From assembly GCF_036946125.1 (NCBI RefSeq), contig NZ_JAQIJT010000002.1, forward strand, positions 1,176,001 through 1,240,000: 64,000 bases of DNA. Reading direction: 5' to 3'. The position numbers were made by a program, and so were the translations under genes. The stretch comes from Sphingomonas adhaesiva (GTDB lineage Bacteria > Pseudomonadota > Alphaproteobacteria > Sphingomonadales > Sphingomonadaceae). Shown piece after piece: positions 1-8,062 of the stretch. Each line of letters starts with the position of its first letter. The first letter of the stretch is position 1. The notes beneath the pieces are model-generated. The model saw only the letters and a list, made by a program, of their open reading frames with translations. It had not been told where the DNA came from and did not search any database.

Positions 1-1
1 G

Positions 2-643
2 AGCATGAGCCTGGAACGCCGCCGCCTGATGCTGGCCTATGGGGCCGAGTTCGACCTGACCCCGCGTGAAAAGGGGATGAAGGGCGCGATCGAGCGCGCG
101 CTGGAGTTGGTCGAGCAGACGCCGAACGCGTGGATGCCGCAGCAGTTCGAGAACCCCGCCAACGTCGACGTCCACGTCCGAACCACGTCGCAGGAAATCC
201 TCAACGACTTCCGCGATGCGCCGATCGACGTCATCATCACCGGCGTGGGCACCGGCGGCCACATCACCGGCGTCGCCGAGACGCTGAAGAAGGAATGGCC
301 GCAGCTGAAGGTCTATGCGGTCGAGCCGCAGGCTTCGCCGGTCATCTCCGGCGGTCAGCCGGGACCGCACCCGATCCAGGGCATCGGCGCGGGCTTCATC
401 CCGTCCAACCTCCACACCCAGGCGCTCGACGGCGTGATCGAGGTGGATGCCGCGGTCGCCAAGGACATGGCGCGCCGCGCCGCGCGCGAGGAGGGGATGC
501 TGGTCGGTATCTCCTCGGGCGCGACGCTCGCCGCGATCCTTCAGAAGCTGCCCGACCTGCCGGACGATGCGCGCGTCCTCGGCTTCAATTACGACACCGG
601 CGAGCGTTACCTCTCGGTGCCGGATTTCCTGCCGGAGAGTTGA
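2..643 (+). CDS. cysK: Cysteine synthase A, C-terminal part (5' end outside window)
   Basis: PLP enzyme that makes L-cysteine from O-acetylserine and sulfide in the cytoplasm. Only the last about 213 residues are present and the frame is open at the window edge, so the N-terminal lysine-bearing region lies upstream. The visible part opens with SMSLERRRL, has the phosphate-binding GVGTGGHITG loop, the EPQASPVISGG segment and the SSGATLAA stretch, all typical of the CysK/CysM fold. It ends LSVPDFLPES, like many alphaproteobacterial CysK proteins. The next gene appears to start 2 bases after this stop. A CysM isozyme cannot be fully excluded from the C-terminus alone. Confidence 0.93.
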   Translation, partial: SMSLERRRLMLAYGAEFDLTPREKGMKGAIERALELVEQTPNAWMPQQFENPANVDVHVRTTSQEILNDFRDAPIDVIITGVGTGGHITGVAETLKKEWPQLKVYAVEPQASPVISGGQPGPHPIQGIGAGFIPSNLHTQALDGVIEVDAAVAKDMARRAAREEGMLVGISSGATLAAILQKLPDLPDDARVLGFNYDTGERYLSVPDFLPES

Positions 644-644
644 T

Positions 645-1949
645 CTGAGCGACCTGTCCTGGCGGCTGCGCGCGATCCTCGGCGGGATCGCGGCGGCCGC
701 GATCGCCGTTCCCGCGGCGGTCGTCACCCATCCGCCCGCGATCCCTGCCGCGCTGCCGCCTGCGCTCGTCGCCAAGGTGAAGCGCCCGCAGCGCGTCGTC
801 GCCGCGACCGAGGTGCCGGAGGTCGAGCCGGTCGAGTTCCAGTCGCTCGACCCGGCGGACGCCCGCGCGTGGAACGCGAGCATTCCGTTCGTCCGCGGTC
901 CGAAGCCTGCCGCGCGCCCGTTCCGCTTCGCCGGCGACGAGCAGCAGCGCGCCCGCGCCACCGACTGCCTCGCCGCGGCCGCCTATTACGAGGCGGGAGA
1001 CGATCCGGTCGGGCAGAAGGCGGTCGTGCAGGTCGTCCTCAACCGCCTGCGCCATCCCGCCTTTCCCAAGACGGTGTGCGAGGTCGTGTTCCAGGGATCG
1101 GAGCGCAGCACCGGCTGTCAGTTCACCTTCACCTGCGACGGCGCGCTCGCGCGCATTCCCTCGCCCCCCGCCTGGGATCGCGCGCGACGGCTCGCGTCAA
1201 AGGCGCTGAATGGCGCGGTCGATCGCACCGTGGGCTATGCCACCCACTACCATACCGACTGGGTCGTGCCCTATTGGAGCGCCAGCCTAGACAAGATCGC
1301 CGAGGTCCACACGCACCTGTTCTTCCGCTGGACCGGCTGGTGGGGTACGCCGGCCGCGTTCCGCCGCAGCGTCTCCGCGCAGGAGCCGGTCGTCGCCAAG
1401 CTGGCGGCGGTGTCCCCGGTTCACCGGCTGGGCAGCGCGCTGGACGAGGCCGCGCTTGCCGTCGCCGCCGCTGCTCCTTTGGCCGATGGACTGATCGCTC
1501 CGGCCCCCGCGACGATCGCCGCCGCGTCGCTCGCCGGCACGCCGCGCGCGCTGCCGGACGATCCCGATACGTTCCTCGTCGTCCTCGATCCGCGCACGCC
1601 GGAGGCGTTCCCCGCGCTGGCGCTCAAGGCATGCGGCGAGCGTGCGCGATGCAAGCTGATGGGCTGGATCGACGCTCGCCTGCTGCCGAACTCGCTGACC
1701 ATGTCGCCGGCGCAATATCAGGGGATGGGGTTCAGCTACCTGCGCGACCGCGCGGGCAAGCTGGAGCGGACCTTGTGGAATTGCCAGCAATTCCCCCGCG
1801 AGGCGGCGACGCAATGCATGCGCGGGCGGGCGACGCTGACGGCGACACCCGCGCCCGCACCGACGGCACGCGGACCGGAGGGATTGACCGGGGTCCGCCG
1901 CGCGCCCGCTCCCGTCGCCGGTCCGACGATCGCGGTGCCGGAGATGTAA
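645..1949 (+). CDS. SleB-like cell wall hydrolase (Hydrolase_2 domain), membrane-anchored
   Basis: Probable peptidoglycan hydrolase of the SleB/CwlJ (Hydrolase_2) family, about 434 residues. An N-terminal hydrophobic helix (AILGGIAAAAIAVPAAVV) suggests an inner-membrane anchor or signal. The catalytic domain follows, with the family landmarks AAYYEAGDDPVGQKAVVQVV, NRLRHPAFP, CQFTFTCDG and ATHYHTDWVVPYW; the C-terminal half is low complexity. The start is unusual: no ATG, GTG or TTG occurs in frame near the domain start. A CTG at 645 has a well-placed GGAGAG (634-639) and sits 2 bases after the cysK stop, so I chose it. The next in-frame GTG is at 777 and would remove the membrane helix. Confidence 0.82.
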   Translation: MSDLSWRLRAILGGIAAAAIAVPAAVVTHPPAIPAALPPALVAKVKRPQRVVAATEVPEVEPVEFQSLDPADARAWNASIPFVRGPKPAARPFRFAGDEQQRARATDCLAAAAYYEAGDDPVGQKAVVQVVLNRLRHPAFPKTVCEVVFQGSERSTGCQFTFTCDGALARIPSPPAWDRARRLASKALNGAVDRTVGYATHYHTDWVVPYWSASLDKIAEVHTHLFFRWTGWWGTPAAFRRSVSAQEPVVAKLAAVSPVHRLGSALDEAALAVAAAAPLADGLIAPAPATIAAASLAGTPRALPDDPDTFLVVLDPRTPEAFPALALKACGERARCKLMGWIDARLLPNSLTMSPAQYQGMGFSYLRDRAGKLERTLWNCQQFPREAATQCMRGRATLTATPAPAPTARGPEGLTGVRRAPAPVAGPTIAVPEM

Positions 1950-1954
1950 TCATG

Positions 1955-2027
1955 GACCTGTTCCGGCATCCAGGGGTCCACACGTCACGACGCGCCGTGT
2001 GCGGAACCCTGGACCCCGGAACAAGTC
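1955..2027. repeat. Inverted repeat after the wall hydrolase
   Basis: Left arm 1955-1975 (begins GACCTGTTCCGG) and right arm 2007-2027 (ends CCCCGGAACAAGTC) are imperfect inverted copies with 3 mismatches over 21 bases and a loop of about 30 bases. The same arm sequence recurs at 38047-38081. It lies just after the stop at 1949 and may act as a transcript end structure, but there is no T-run. It occupies part of the 427-base gap 1950-2376, which holds only repeats and no gene. Confidence 0.7.
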
Positions 2028-2130
2028 GAGACCTGCGAAAGTCGTGGATCGCTCGGCAATTTTTCCGTTCCCCGGCGAAGGCCGGGGCCCAGTTTGTATG
2101 ACCTTTCCGTCTGTTACCACCGTCGACCAG

Positions 2131-2323
2131 CTGGGCCCCGGCCTTCGCGAGACCATTGCAAAAGCTTCCACCGTGCTCCTGCGAAGGCAGGGGCCCAGGG
2201 TTGCCGGCCCCTACAGGCCTTGTTCTGTCTGACCCTGGGCTCCTGCCTGCGCAGGAGCACGATCGGTATGCGGCGCTGTTGCATCCATTTTGCAAAGGCC
2301 CCGGCCTACGCCGGGGAACAAGG
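2131..2323 (+). repeat. Compound dispersed repeat, copy 1 (about 190 bp)
   Basis: The order is: a CCCCGGCCTTCGCG arm, 'ttgcaaaag', a first hairpin (CTCCTGCGAAGGCAG), the spacer GTTGCCGGCCCCTACAGG, 'ccctgggctcctgcctgcgcaggagcac' as a second hairpin, 'gttgc..cattttgcaa', then CCGGGGAACAAGGA. The same order and wording occur at 27058-27252 and, inverted, at 42801-42997. A further CCCCGGCGAAGGCCGGGG hairpin precedes it at 2070-2087. No transposase gene or target-site duplication is evident. Confidence 0.85.
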
Positions 2324-2376
2324 AACTGAGTGTCGCAGAGGTCTCGAACAAGTCCGGGGTGACGAAGGGCACCGGC

Positions 2377-4179
2377 TCACGCCGCCGCGAACATCTCCGG
2401 CGGCAGCGCCATGACCGACTCCGCGCCGCCCTCGATCTGGCGGCGCAGCGCACCCGCCTGCGGCAGCACCCGCTCGGCATAGAAGCGCGCGGTTACCAGC
2501 TTGGCGTCGAGGAATGCGGCGTCGCCGCTGCCCTCGGCCTTCAGCTTCGCCGCCGCCGTCGCCATGCGCAGCCACATCAGCCCCACCGCGACGACGCCGA
2601 CGATATGCATGTACGGGACCGCACCCGCGCCGATATTGTTCGGGTTCTTCATGCCGTTCGCCAGGAACCACATGGTCGCCCCCTGCAACTCGCCCGCGGC
2701 CTTCTCCAGCCGGGCGGCGAAGTCGGCGGTGGCCTCGTTCTGCTTGCCCGCCGCGATCTCCTCCAGCACCAGCTTGCCGAACGCCTGCACCGCACGGCCG
2801 CCGTTCATCGCCAGCTTGCGCCCCGCCAGATCCATCGCCTGCACGCCGTTGGTGCCTTCGTAGATCTGCGCGATCCGCGCGTCGCGGACGTATTGTTCCA
2901 TCCCCCATTCCTGGATGTAGCCGTGTCCGCCATACACCTGCTGCGCGTTGGTCGCGATCTCATAGCCCTTGTCGGTGCCGACGCCCTTGATGACCGGGGT
3001 CAGCAGCCCGATCAGGTCGCCGGCCAGCTGGCGCTCCTCCTCGGTCGCGGCATTGTGCTCCAGATCGACCTGCAGCGCCCCCCACAGGCACAGGGCGCGA
3101 AGCCCCTCGGTCCACGCCTTCGCCTCCATCAGCATCCGGCGCACGTCGGGATGGACGAACAGCGTGTCGGCCTTCTCATCGGGCTCCGCCGCCCCGGTCA
3201 GCGCGCGGCCCTGGCGCCGGTCCCTGGCGTATTGCACCGCATTCTGGAACGCGACCTCGGCGATCGCCAGCCCCTGCAAGCCGACACCCAGCCGCGCCGC
3301 GTTCATCATGATGAACATTGCGGCCAGCCCCTTCATCTCCTCGCCGACCAGCCAGCCCTTCGCGCCGTCATAGTTCATGACGCAGGTCGCGCTCGCGCGG
3401 ATGCCCATCTTGTGCTCGATCGAGCCGCACGACACCGCGTTGCGCTCGCCCAGCGACCCGTCGTCGTTGACCAGGAACTTGGGCACGACGAACAGGCTGA
3501 TGCCCTTGCTGCTGTCGGGCGCGCCCGGCGTCTTCGCCAGCACCAGATGGATGATATTGTCGGTCAGGTCGTGCTCGCCCGCCGAGATGAAGATCTTGGT
3601 GCCGGTGATGGCATAGCTGCCGTCCGCCTGCGGCTCCGCCTTGGTGCGGATCAGCCCCAGGTCGGTACCGCATTGCGGCTCCGTCAGGTTCATGGTGCCG
3701 CCCCACTCGCCCGACACCATCTTGGGCAGGTACTTCTCCTGCTGCTCGGGCGACCCCTTCACCACCAGCGCCGCGATCGCGCCATGCGCCAGTCCGGGAT
3801 ACATGGCGAAGGCCATGTTGGAGGAGATCATGAACTCCTGAAACGCGGTCGAGACGACGTGCGGCATCCCCTGCCCGCCGAACGCCTCGGGCGCGCTCAG
3901 CGTGCCCCAGCCCGATTCGACGAAGCGGTCATAGGCCTGCTTGAACCCGGCCGGGGTGGTGACGCTGCCGTCGTCATGGCGCTTGCAGCCTTCCTGATCG
4001 CCCGACTGGTTGAGCGGGAACAGCACCTCGGCGACGAAGCGCCCGCCCTCCTCCAGCACGGCATCGACCGTGTCCGGGGTCGCGGCGGCAAAGCCCTCGA
4101 CATTGGCGTAGCGGTCCAGCCCGACGACATGCTCCAGCACGAAGCGGGTGTCGCGGACGGGCGGGGTGTATTGCGGCAT
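2377..4179 (-). CDS. Acyl-CoA dehydrogenase, long form with C-terminal extension
   Basis: FAD-dependent acyl-CoA dehydrogenase of 600 residues, longer than the usual about 380. It has an N-terminal extension (residues about 1-35, AcylCoA_DH_N type), the central fold with NLTEPQCGTDLG, TGTKIFISAGEHD and YGGHGYIQEWGMEQY, the catalytic base Glu441 in IYEGTNGVQAMDL, and a helical C-terminal domain typical of the DmdC / FadE-like long subfamily. The substrate cannot be read from sequence; DmdC homologues act on methylmercaptopropionyl-CoA, but many members have other substrates. It lies 4 bases downstream of the LiuR-like MerR gene and is probably co-transcribed with and controlled by it. Confidence 0.93.
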   Translation of the reverse strand: MPQYTPPVRDTRFVLEHVVGLDRYANVEGFAAATPDTVDAVLEEGGRFVAEVLFPLNQSGDQEGCKRHDDGSVTTPAGFKQAYDRFVESGWGTLSAPEAFGGQGMPHVVSTAFQEFMISSNMAFAMYPGLAHGAIAALVVKGSPEQQEKYLPKMVSGEWGGTMNLTEPQCGTDLGLIRTKAEPQADGSYAITGTKIFISAGEHDLTDNIIHLVLAKTPGAPDSSKGISLFVVPKFLVNDDGSLGERNAVSCGSIEHKMGIRASATCVMNYDGAKGWLVGEEMKGLAAMFIMMNAARLGVGLQGLAIAEVAFQNAVQYARDRRQGRALTGAAEPDEKADTLFVHPDVRRMLMEAKAWTEGLRALCLWGALQVDLEHNAATEEERQLAGDLIGLLTPVIKGVGTDKGYEIATNAQQVYGGHGYIQEWGMEQYVRDARIAQIYEGTNGVQAMDLAGRKLAMNGGRAVQAFGKLVLEEIAAGKQNEATADFAARLEKAAGELQGATMWFLANGMKNPNNIGAGAVPYMHIVGVVAVGLMWLRMATAAAKLKAEGSGDAAFLDAKLVTARFYAERVLPQAGALRRQIEGGAESVMALPPEMFAAA

Positions 4180-4183
4180 GGGA

Positions 4184-4603
4184 TCAGTCTTCCTTGCTCT
4201 GCGCGCTCTCCACCACGTCGAGGAAGGCGGTCAGCTCCTCGATCGCGGCGTCGATGTCGCGCCTCTGGTTCTTGAGTGCATCGATCCGCGCCTTGCAGCG
4301 CTCGATCGTCACGACGCGCTGCACGTGCCGCCCGTCGCCGATGTCGTAGAGATCGATCATCTCGCGGATTTCGGCCAGGCTGAAGCCGACGCGCTTGCCG
4401 CGCAGGATCCACGCGACGCGCGCACGGTCGCGCTGGGAGTAGATGCGGGCCAGTCCGCGCCGCTCCGGCGCGATCAGTCCTTCGTCCTCGTAGAATCGCA
4501 GCGCGCGTGGGGTGATGCCGAACTCGCTCGACAGATCGGTGATGCTGAAGCTGTCGCGATCGGGCCGCGGCGGGACGACGGCATAGGCGGCGGACGAACT
4601 CAT
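4184..4603 (-). CDS. MerR-family regulator, LiuR-like
   Basis: A 139-residue DNA-binding regulator. Residues about 18-85 form a MerR winged helix (SITDLSSEFGITPRALRFYE, then GKRVGFSLAEIREMIDLYD), followed by a C-terminal coiled coil (RCKARIDALKNQRRDIDAAI) and no cysteine effector pocket. This matches LiuR-type regulators of branched-chain amino acid and acyl-CoA catabolism rather than metal sensors. The gene is first in a two-gene unit with the acyl-CoA dehydrogenase. A palindrome with ACGT half-sites lies just upstream at 4624-4639. Its acyl-CoA related role is inferred from family and neighbour. Confidence 0.88.
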   Translation of the reverse strand: MSSSAAYAVVPPRPDRDSFSITDLSSEFGITPRALRFYEDEGLIAPERRGLARIYSQRDRARVAWILRGKRVGFSLAEIREMIDLYDIGDGRHVQRVVTIERCKARIDALKNQRRDIDAAIEELTAFLDVVESAQSKED

Positions 4604-4623
4604 GCCACCGCTTCTAAATTCCG

Positions 4624-4639
4624 CTTACGTGAACGTCAA
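4624..4639 (-). promoter_or_regulatory. LiuR-like operator within the MerR gene promoter
   Basis: Read on the minus strand the site is TTGACGTTCACGTAAG, with two ACGT half-sites arranged as in published LiuR motifs. It overlaps a plausible promoter: -35 TTGACG, a 17-base spacer, then TAGAAG, ending about 12 bases before the MerR ATG at 4603. MerR proteins normally bind between -35 and -10. The site also covers the stop codon of the upstream lipoprotein gene (4636-4638). Confidence 0.5.
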
Positions 4640-5127
4640 TCCGCACAAAGCAGCTGACCATCCGCACCGCGCAGGCGCGCCGCCTCCGCCGCAGCGTCGC
4701 TCAACCGCTCGACACGGAGCGCCGCCAGGGTCGCGCGTCCCTCGCACGCCGCCTCGCAGGGGGCCGGCAGGATGGTGGGAAAGACGATGCGGTCGCCCTC
4801 GCTGCGCGCGTCGAATCGGCACCCGCCGCCGAAATCGATCGCCAGCACGTCGCGGCCCGTCGCCGTGCCCCGCGCGGAGCAGCGCTGCCCCTCGCCATAG
4901 TCGACACTCGCCCCGACGCGATAACCGTCCGGCCGCGGCACCAGGCAGATCCGGTCGTTGTCCGCGACGAACACGCCGGTGGGCAGGATGCGCGCCGGAT
5001 CCACGACGAGATTCGCCGCCAGCGCTGCCCGCTCCAACCCCTCGCCGCCGCGCGGGTCGACGGTCGCCGGGTCCGGACGCCCGCACGCCGCCAGCATCGC
5101 GAGCGCGGCGAGCGCGCCACGCCTCAA
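4636..5127 (-). CDS. Small lipoprotein, unknown function
   Basis: A 163-residue protein with a short signal peptide and lipobox (MLAACG, Cys15), so probably lipid-anchored. I recognise no domain. It has scattered cysteines (RICLVP, QRCSARG, GGCRFDA, PCEAACEG, LLCAD) that could form disulfides in the periplasm. The start is TTG at 5127, overlapping the hisI stop as TTGA, which suggests translational coupling. The body begins with predicted short strands and shows no transmembrane segment apart from the signal. Confidence 0.75.
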   Translation of the reverse strand: MRRGALAALAMLAACGRPDPATVDPRGGEGLERAALAANLVVDPARILPTGVFVADNDRICLVPRPDGYRVGASVDYGEGQRCSARGTATGRDVLAIDFGGGCRFDARSEGDRIVFPTILPAPCEAACEGRATLAALRVERLSDAAAEAARLRGADGQLLCAD

Positions 5128-5486
5128 TCGACGCGCTCCAGCCCGTCAGCGCCGACGCGGCGATAGAAGCAGCTCTTCGCCCCCGTATGACAGGCGGGCC
5201 CGGCAGGATCGGCGATGATCCACAGCGCATCCTGATCGCAATCGACCCGCATCTCCACCACGCGCAGCACGTTGCCGGACGTCTCGCCCTTCTTCCACAG
5301 CCGCCCGCGGCTCCGCGAGAAGAACGTCGCCTCGCCGCTGTCCCGGGTCGCGCGGATCGCCGCCGCATTCATGTGCGCCACCATCAGCAGCGCGCCACTC
5401 GCGCGATCGCTCACCACCGCGGTGACAAGTCCCGCAGCATCGAACTTCGGTTGGAAAATAGTGCCCTGCTCGCGATCGTCGACCAT
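5124..5486 (-). CDS. hisI: Phosphoribosyl-AMP cyclohydrolase
   Basis: Third step of histidine synthesis: it opens the purine ring of PR-AMP, and needs zinc and magnesium. At 120 residues it is the stand-alone HisI form without the HisE pyrophosphohydrolase. Landmarks are VAHMNAAAIRATRDSGEATF, SRSRGRLWKKGETSGN and the metal-binding cysteines in RVDCDQDALW and PACHTGAKSCFYRR. The start is the ATG at 5486; the frame continues upstream but without homology. Its stop overlaps the start of the lipoprotein gene. No other his gene is in the window. Confidence 0.95.
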   Translation of the reverse strand: MVDDREQGTIFQPKFDAAGLVTAVVSDRASGALLMVAHMNAAAIRATRDSGEATFFSRSRGRLWKKGETSGNVLRVVEMRVDCDQDALWIIADPAGPACHTGAKSCFYRRVGADGLERVD

Positions 5487-5518
5487 GAGCGGCGACCTAG
5501 CATCGCCTCGGTCGCGTG

Positions 5519-5767
5519 TCAGCGGTTGCGGATCGCCTTGACCAGATCGTCCTTCGACATCGTCGAGCGACCCTCGATGCCGATCTTCTTCGCCTCGTCG
5601 TACAGGTCCGACTTCGTGCGGTCCTCCAGCCGGGTCGATTCGTGGTCCAGCGAGCCGTTCGCCTTGGCATTGGCGATTCGCGCCGCTTTCTCCTTCGACG
5701 CGCCCTGCTCGCGCAACTCCTCGTACAGCGCGTCGTCCTTGACCTGCGATCCGTGGTCCTTGGCCAT
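5519..5767 (-). CDS. Small Rho-N-like (DUF7218-type) protein
   Basis: An 82-residue, highly charged protein. The N-terminal part (DDALYEELREQGASKEKAAR) resembles small bacterial helical proteins. The C-terminal part (LYDEAKKIGIEGRSTMSKDD) has the LAxK-GIxGxSxMxKxxLI pattern of Rho termination factor N-terminal / SAP-like helices, which often bind nucleic acid. The start at 5767 follows a good AGGAG. It is divergent from purF, so the gap 5768-5883 should hold both promoters. Function is unknown; nucleic-acid binding is inferred from the motif only. Confidence 0.85.
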   Translation of the reverse strand: MAKDHGSQVKDDALYEELREQGASKEKAARIANAKANGSLDHESTRLEDRTKSDLYDEAKKIGIEGRSTMSKDDLVKAIRNR

Positions 5768-5883
5768 GCGAAATCTCCTGTCGAACCGACCCGAACGCGG
5801 TGTGCCGCAAAACGCTCCGCGCTTTGATGACATTCGCGCGTCAGGCGCTATATGCGGCCCCGCACGATGGAAGCCCCCGCCAC

Positions 5884-7341
5884 ATGCTGACCACACATCC
5901 GTTCGACGACGATCACCTGCACGAGGAGTGCGGCATCTTCGGTGCCTCCGGCTCCGACGGCGCCGCCGCGCTCGTGGCGCTGGGGCTGCACGCGCTCCAG
6001 CACCGCGGCCAGGAGGCCGCCGGGATCACGAGCTTCGACGGGCGCGAGTTCCATACGCACCGCGCGATGGGGCATGTCGCGGGCAATTTCGACCGCGACG
6101 ACATCATCCGTTCGCTCCAGGGCGACGTCGCCTGCGGGCACGTCCGCTATTCGACCACGGGAGAGACCGCGCTGCGCAACGTGCAGCCGCTCTATGCCGA
6201 GCTGCAGTCGGGCGGGTTCGCGATCGCGCATAACGGCAACATCTCCAATGCGATGCGCCTGCGCCGCGAGCTGGTGCGCCGCGGCTCGATCTTCCAGTCG
6301 ACCTCGGATACCGAAACGATCATCCATCTGGTCGCAACCAGCCAGTATCGCACTTTGCTAGACAAGTTCATCGACGCGCTGAGGCAGGTCGAGGGCGCGT
6401 ATGCGCTGATCGTGATGACCCCCGACGGCATGATCGCCTGCCGCGATCCGCTGGGCATTCGTCCGCTGGTCATGGGCAAGCTGGGCGATGCGATCATCTT
6501 CGCGTCGGAAACCGTCGCGCTCGACGTGGTCGGCGCGGAGTTCGTCCGCTCGGTCGAGCCCGGCGAGCTGGTGATCGTCCAGGGCAACGAGATCCGCTCG
6601 ATCAAGCCGTTCGAAAAGGTCGCGGCACGCCCCTGCATCTTCGAATGGGTGTATTTCTCGCGCCCCGATTCGATCGTGGACGATCATTCCATCTATTCCG
6701 TGCGCAAGAATATCGGCGCGCAACTGGCGATCGAGGCGCCGGTGGAGGCGGATCTGGTCATCCCGGTGCCGGATTCCGGCGTCCCCGCGGCAATCGGCTA
6801 TGCGCAGGAGAGCGGTATTCCGTTCGAACTGGGCATCATCCGCTCGCATTACGTCGGCCGCACCTTCATCCAGCCCGGCGACAAGGTCCGTCACCTCGGC
6901 GTCAAGCTGAAGCACAACGCCAACCGCGCGCTGATCCAGGGAAAGAAAATCGTCCTGATCGACGATTCGATCGTCCGCGGCACCACCTCGCTGAAGATCG
7001 TGCAGATGATGCGCGATGCCGGCGCGGCCGAGGTGCACATGCGCATCGCCTCCCCGCCGACCCGCCACAGTTGTTTCTACGGCGTCGACACGCCGGAACG
7101 TGCCAAGCTGCTCGCGGCGAAGCTCGATCTGGGCGGCATGACCGACTTCATCCACGCCGACAGCCTCGCCTTCGTGTCGATCGACGGGCTCTACAAGGCG
7201 CTGGGCGAGAGTCACCGCGCCGACATCCGCCCGCGCTATTGCGATGCCTGCTTCACCGGCGACTATCCGACCGCGCTGACCGACCACGACGAATCGAGCG
7301 CGGTGGACCAGTTCGCGATGCTGGCCGAACGAGTGAACTGA
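5884..7341 (+). CDS. purF: Amidophosphoribosyltransferase
   Basis: First committed step of purine synthesis (PRPP plus glutamine to phosphoribosylamine); 485 residues. The Ntn-type glutaminase nucleophile is Cys16 (EECGIFGA), preceded by a 15-residue propeptide that would be cleaved. The PRPP loop is VLIDDSIVRGTTS, about residues 357-369. All four cysteines that ligate the [4Fe-4S] cluster in the Bacillus enzyme appear conserved: PCIFEWVYF, HSCFYGVD and CDACFTG. This makes it the iron-sulfur type, unlike the E. coli enzyme. An SDR gene follows 7 bases downstream. Confidence 0.97.
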   Translation: MLTTHPFDDDHLHEECGIFGASGSDGAAALVALGLHALQHRGQEAAGITSFDGREFHTHRAMGHVAGNFDRDDIIRSLQGDVACGHVRYSTTGETALRNVQPLYAELQSGGFAIAHNGNISNAMRLRRELVRRGSIFQSTSDTETIIHLVATSQYRTLLDKFIDALRQVEGAYALIVMTPDGMIACRDPLGIRPLVMGKLGDAIIFASETVALDVVGAEFVRSVEPGELVIVQGNEIRSIKPFEKVAARPCIFEWVYFSRPDSIVDDHSIYSVRKNIGAQLAIEAPVEADLVIPVPDSGVPAAIGYAQESGIPFELGIIRSHYVGRTFIQPGDKVRHLGVKLKHNANRALIQGKKIVLIDDSIVRGTTSLKIVQMMRDAGAAEVHMRIASPPTRHSCFYGVDTPERAKLLAAKLDLGGMTDFIHADSLAFVSIDGLYKALGESHRADIRPRYCDACFTGDYPTALTDHDESSAVDQFAMLAERVN

Positions 7342-7348
7342 CGACCCT

Positions 7349-8059
7349 ATGGCTCAGGAATTGAAGGACAGACTGGCGCTGGTCACCGGCGCCAGCCGCG
7401 GTATCGGTGCCGCGACCGCGATCGCGCTGGGCGCCCGGGGCGCGCACGTGATCCTGACCGCCCGCACCGCCTCCGCGCTGGAAGATGTCGAACAGGCCAT
7501 CTTCGACGCGGGCGGATCGGCGACGATCGCGCCGCTCGACCTGGCGCAGAGCGATTCGATCGCGAAGCTCGCCACCGCGATCGGCGAGCGCTGGCAGGCG
7601 CTCGACGTGATGGTGCTCAACGCCGGCATGCTCGGCACGCTGGCCGCGGTGCCCGCGATCGATGCGAAGGAATTTGCGCAGCTGCTGACGCTCAACGTCT
7701 CGGCGCAACTGGCGCTGCTCCAGGCCTTCGACCCGATGCTCCGCCGGTCGAGCGGCGCACGGGTGATCGGGATCACTTCCTCGGTCGGGCGGACGCCGCG
7801 CGCCTATTGGGGCGCGTACGGTGCCTCCAAGGCCGCGTTCGAGACGCTGCTCGAGGCATATGGCGACGAAACGGCGGAGGTCGGCCGCATCCGCGTCGCG
7901 GTGCTCGACCCCGGAGCCACGCGGACGAAAATGCGCGCGCGCGCCTATCCGGGCGAGGATCCCGCCTCGGTCAAGCCGCCGGAAGTGGTCGCGGAGCGGA
8001 TCGTCCAGCTGGCGATCGACGGGTTCGAGGCCAATCACCGCGAGCGTGTCGCCGGTTGA
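7349..8059 (+). CDS. SDR-family NAD(P)-dependent oxidoreductase
   Basis: A 236-residue classical short-chain dehydrogenase. It has the cofactor motif TGASRGIGAATA (residues about 14-25), NAG at VLNAGMLG, the catalytic serine in ITSSVG, and the YGASKAA active-site Tyr/Lys pair. The Arg-rich TARTASALEDVE segment after beta-2 favours NADP. Substrate unknown. It lies 7 bases after purF on the same strand and is likely co-transcribed. It converges with cfa, with only 3 bases between the stops. Confidence 0.92.
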   Translation: MAQELKDRLALVTGASRGIGAATAIALGARGAHVILTARTASALEDVEQAIFDAGGSATIAPLDLAQSDSIAKLATAIGERWQALDVMVLNAGMLGTLAAVPAIDAKEFAQLLTLNVSAQLALLQAFDPMLRRSSGARVIGITSSVGRTPRAYWGAYGASKAAFETLLEAYGDETAEVGRIRVAVLDPGATRTKMRARAYPGEDPASVKPPEVVAERIVQLAIDGFEANHRERVAG

Positions 8060-8062
8060 GGG

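Noticed and set aside
2290..4275. A 661-codon plus-strand open frame over the acyl-CoA dehydrogenase
   Set aside because: Its translation is low-complexity and His/Arg/Gln-rich, and the opposite strand encodes a full acyl-CoA dehydrogenase with its active site.
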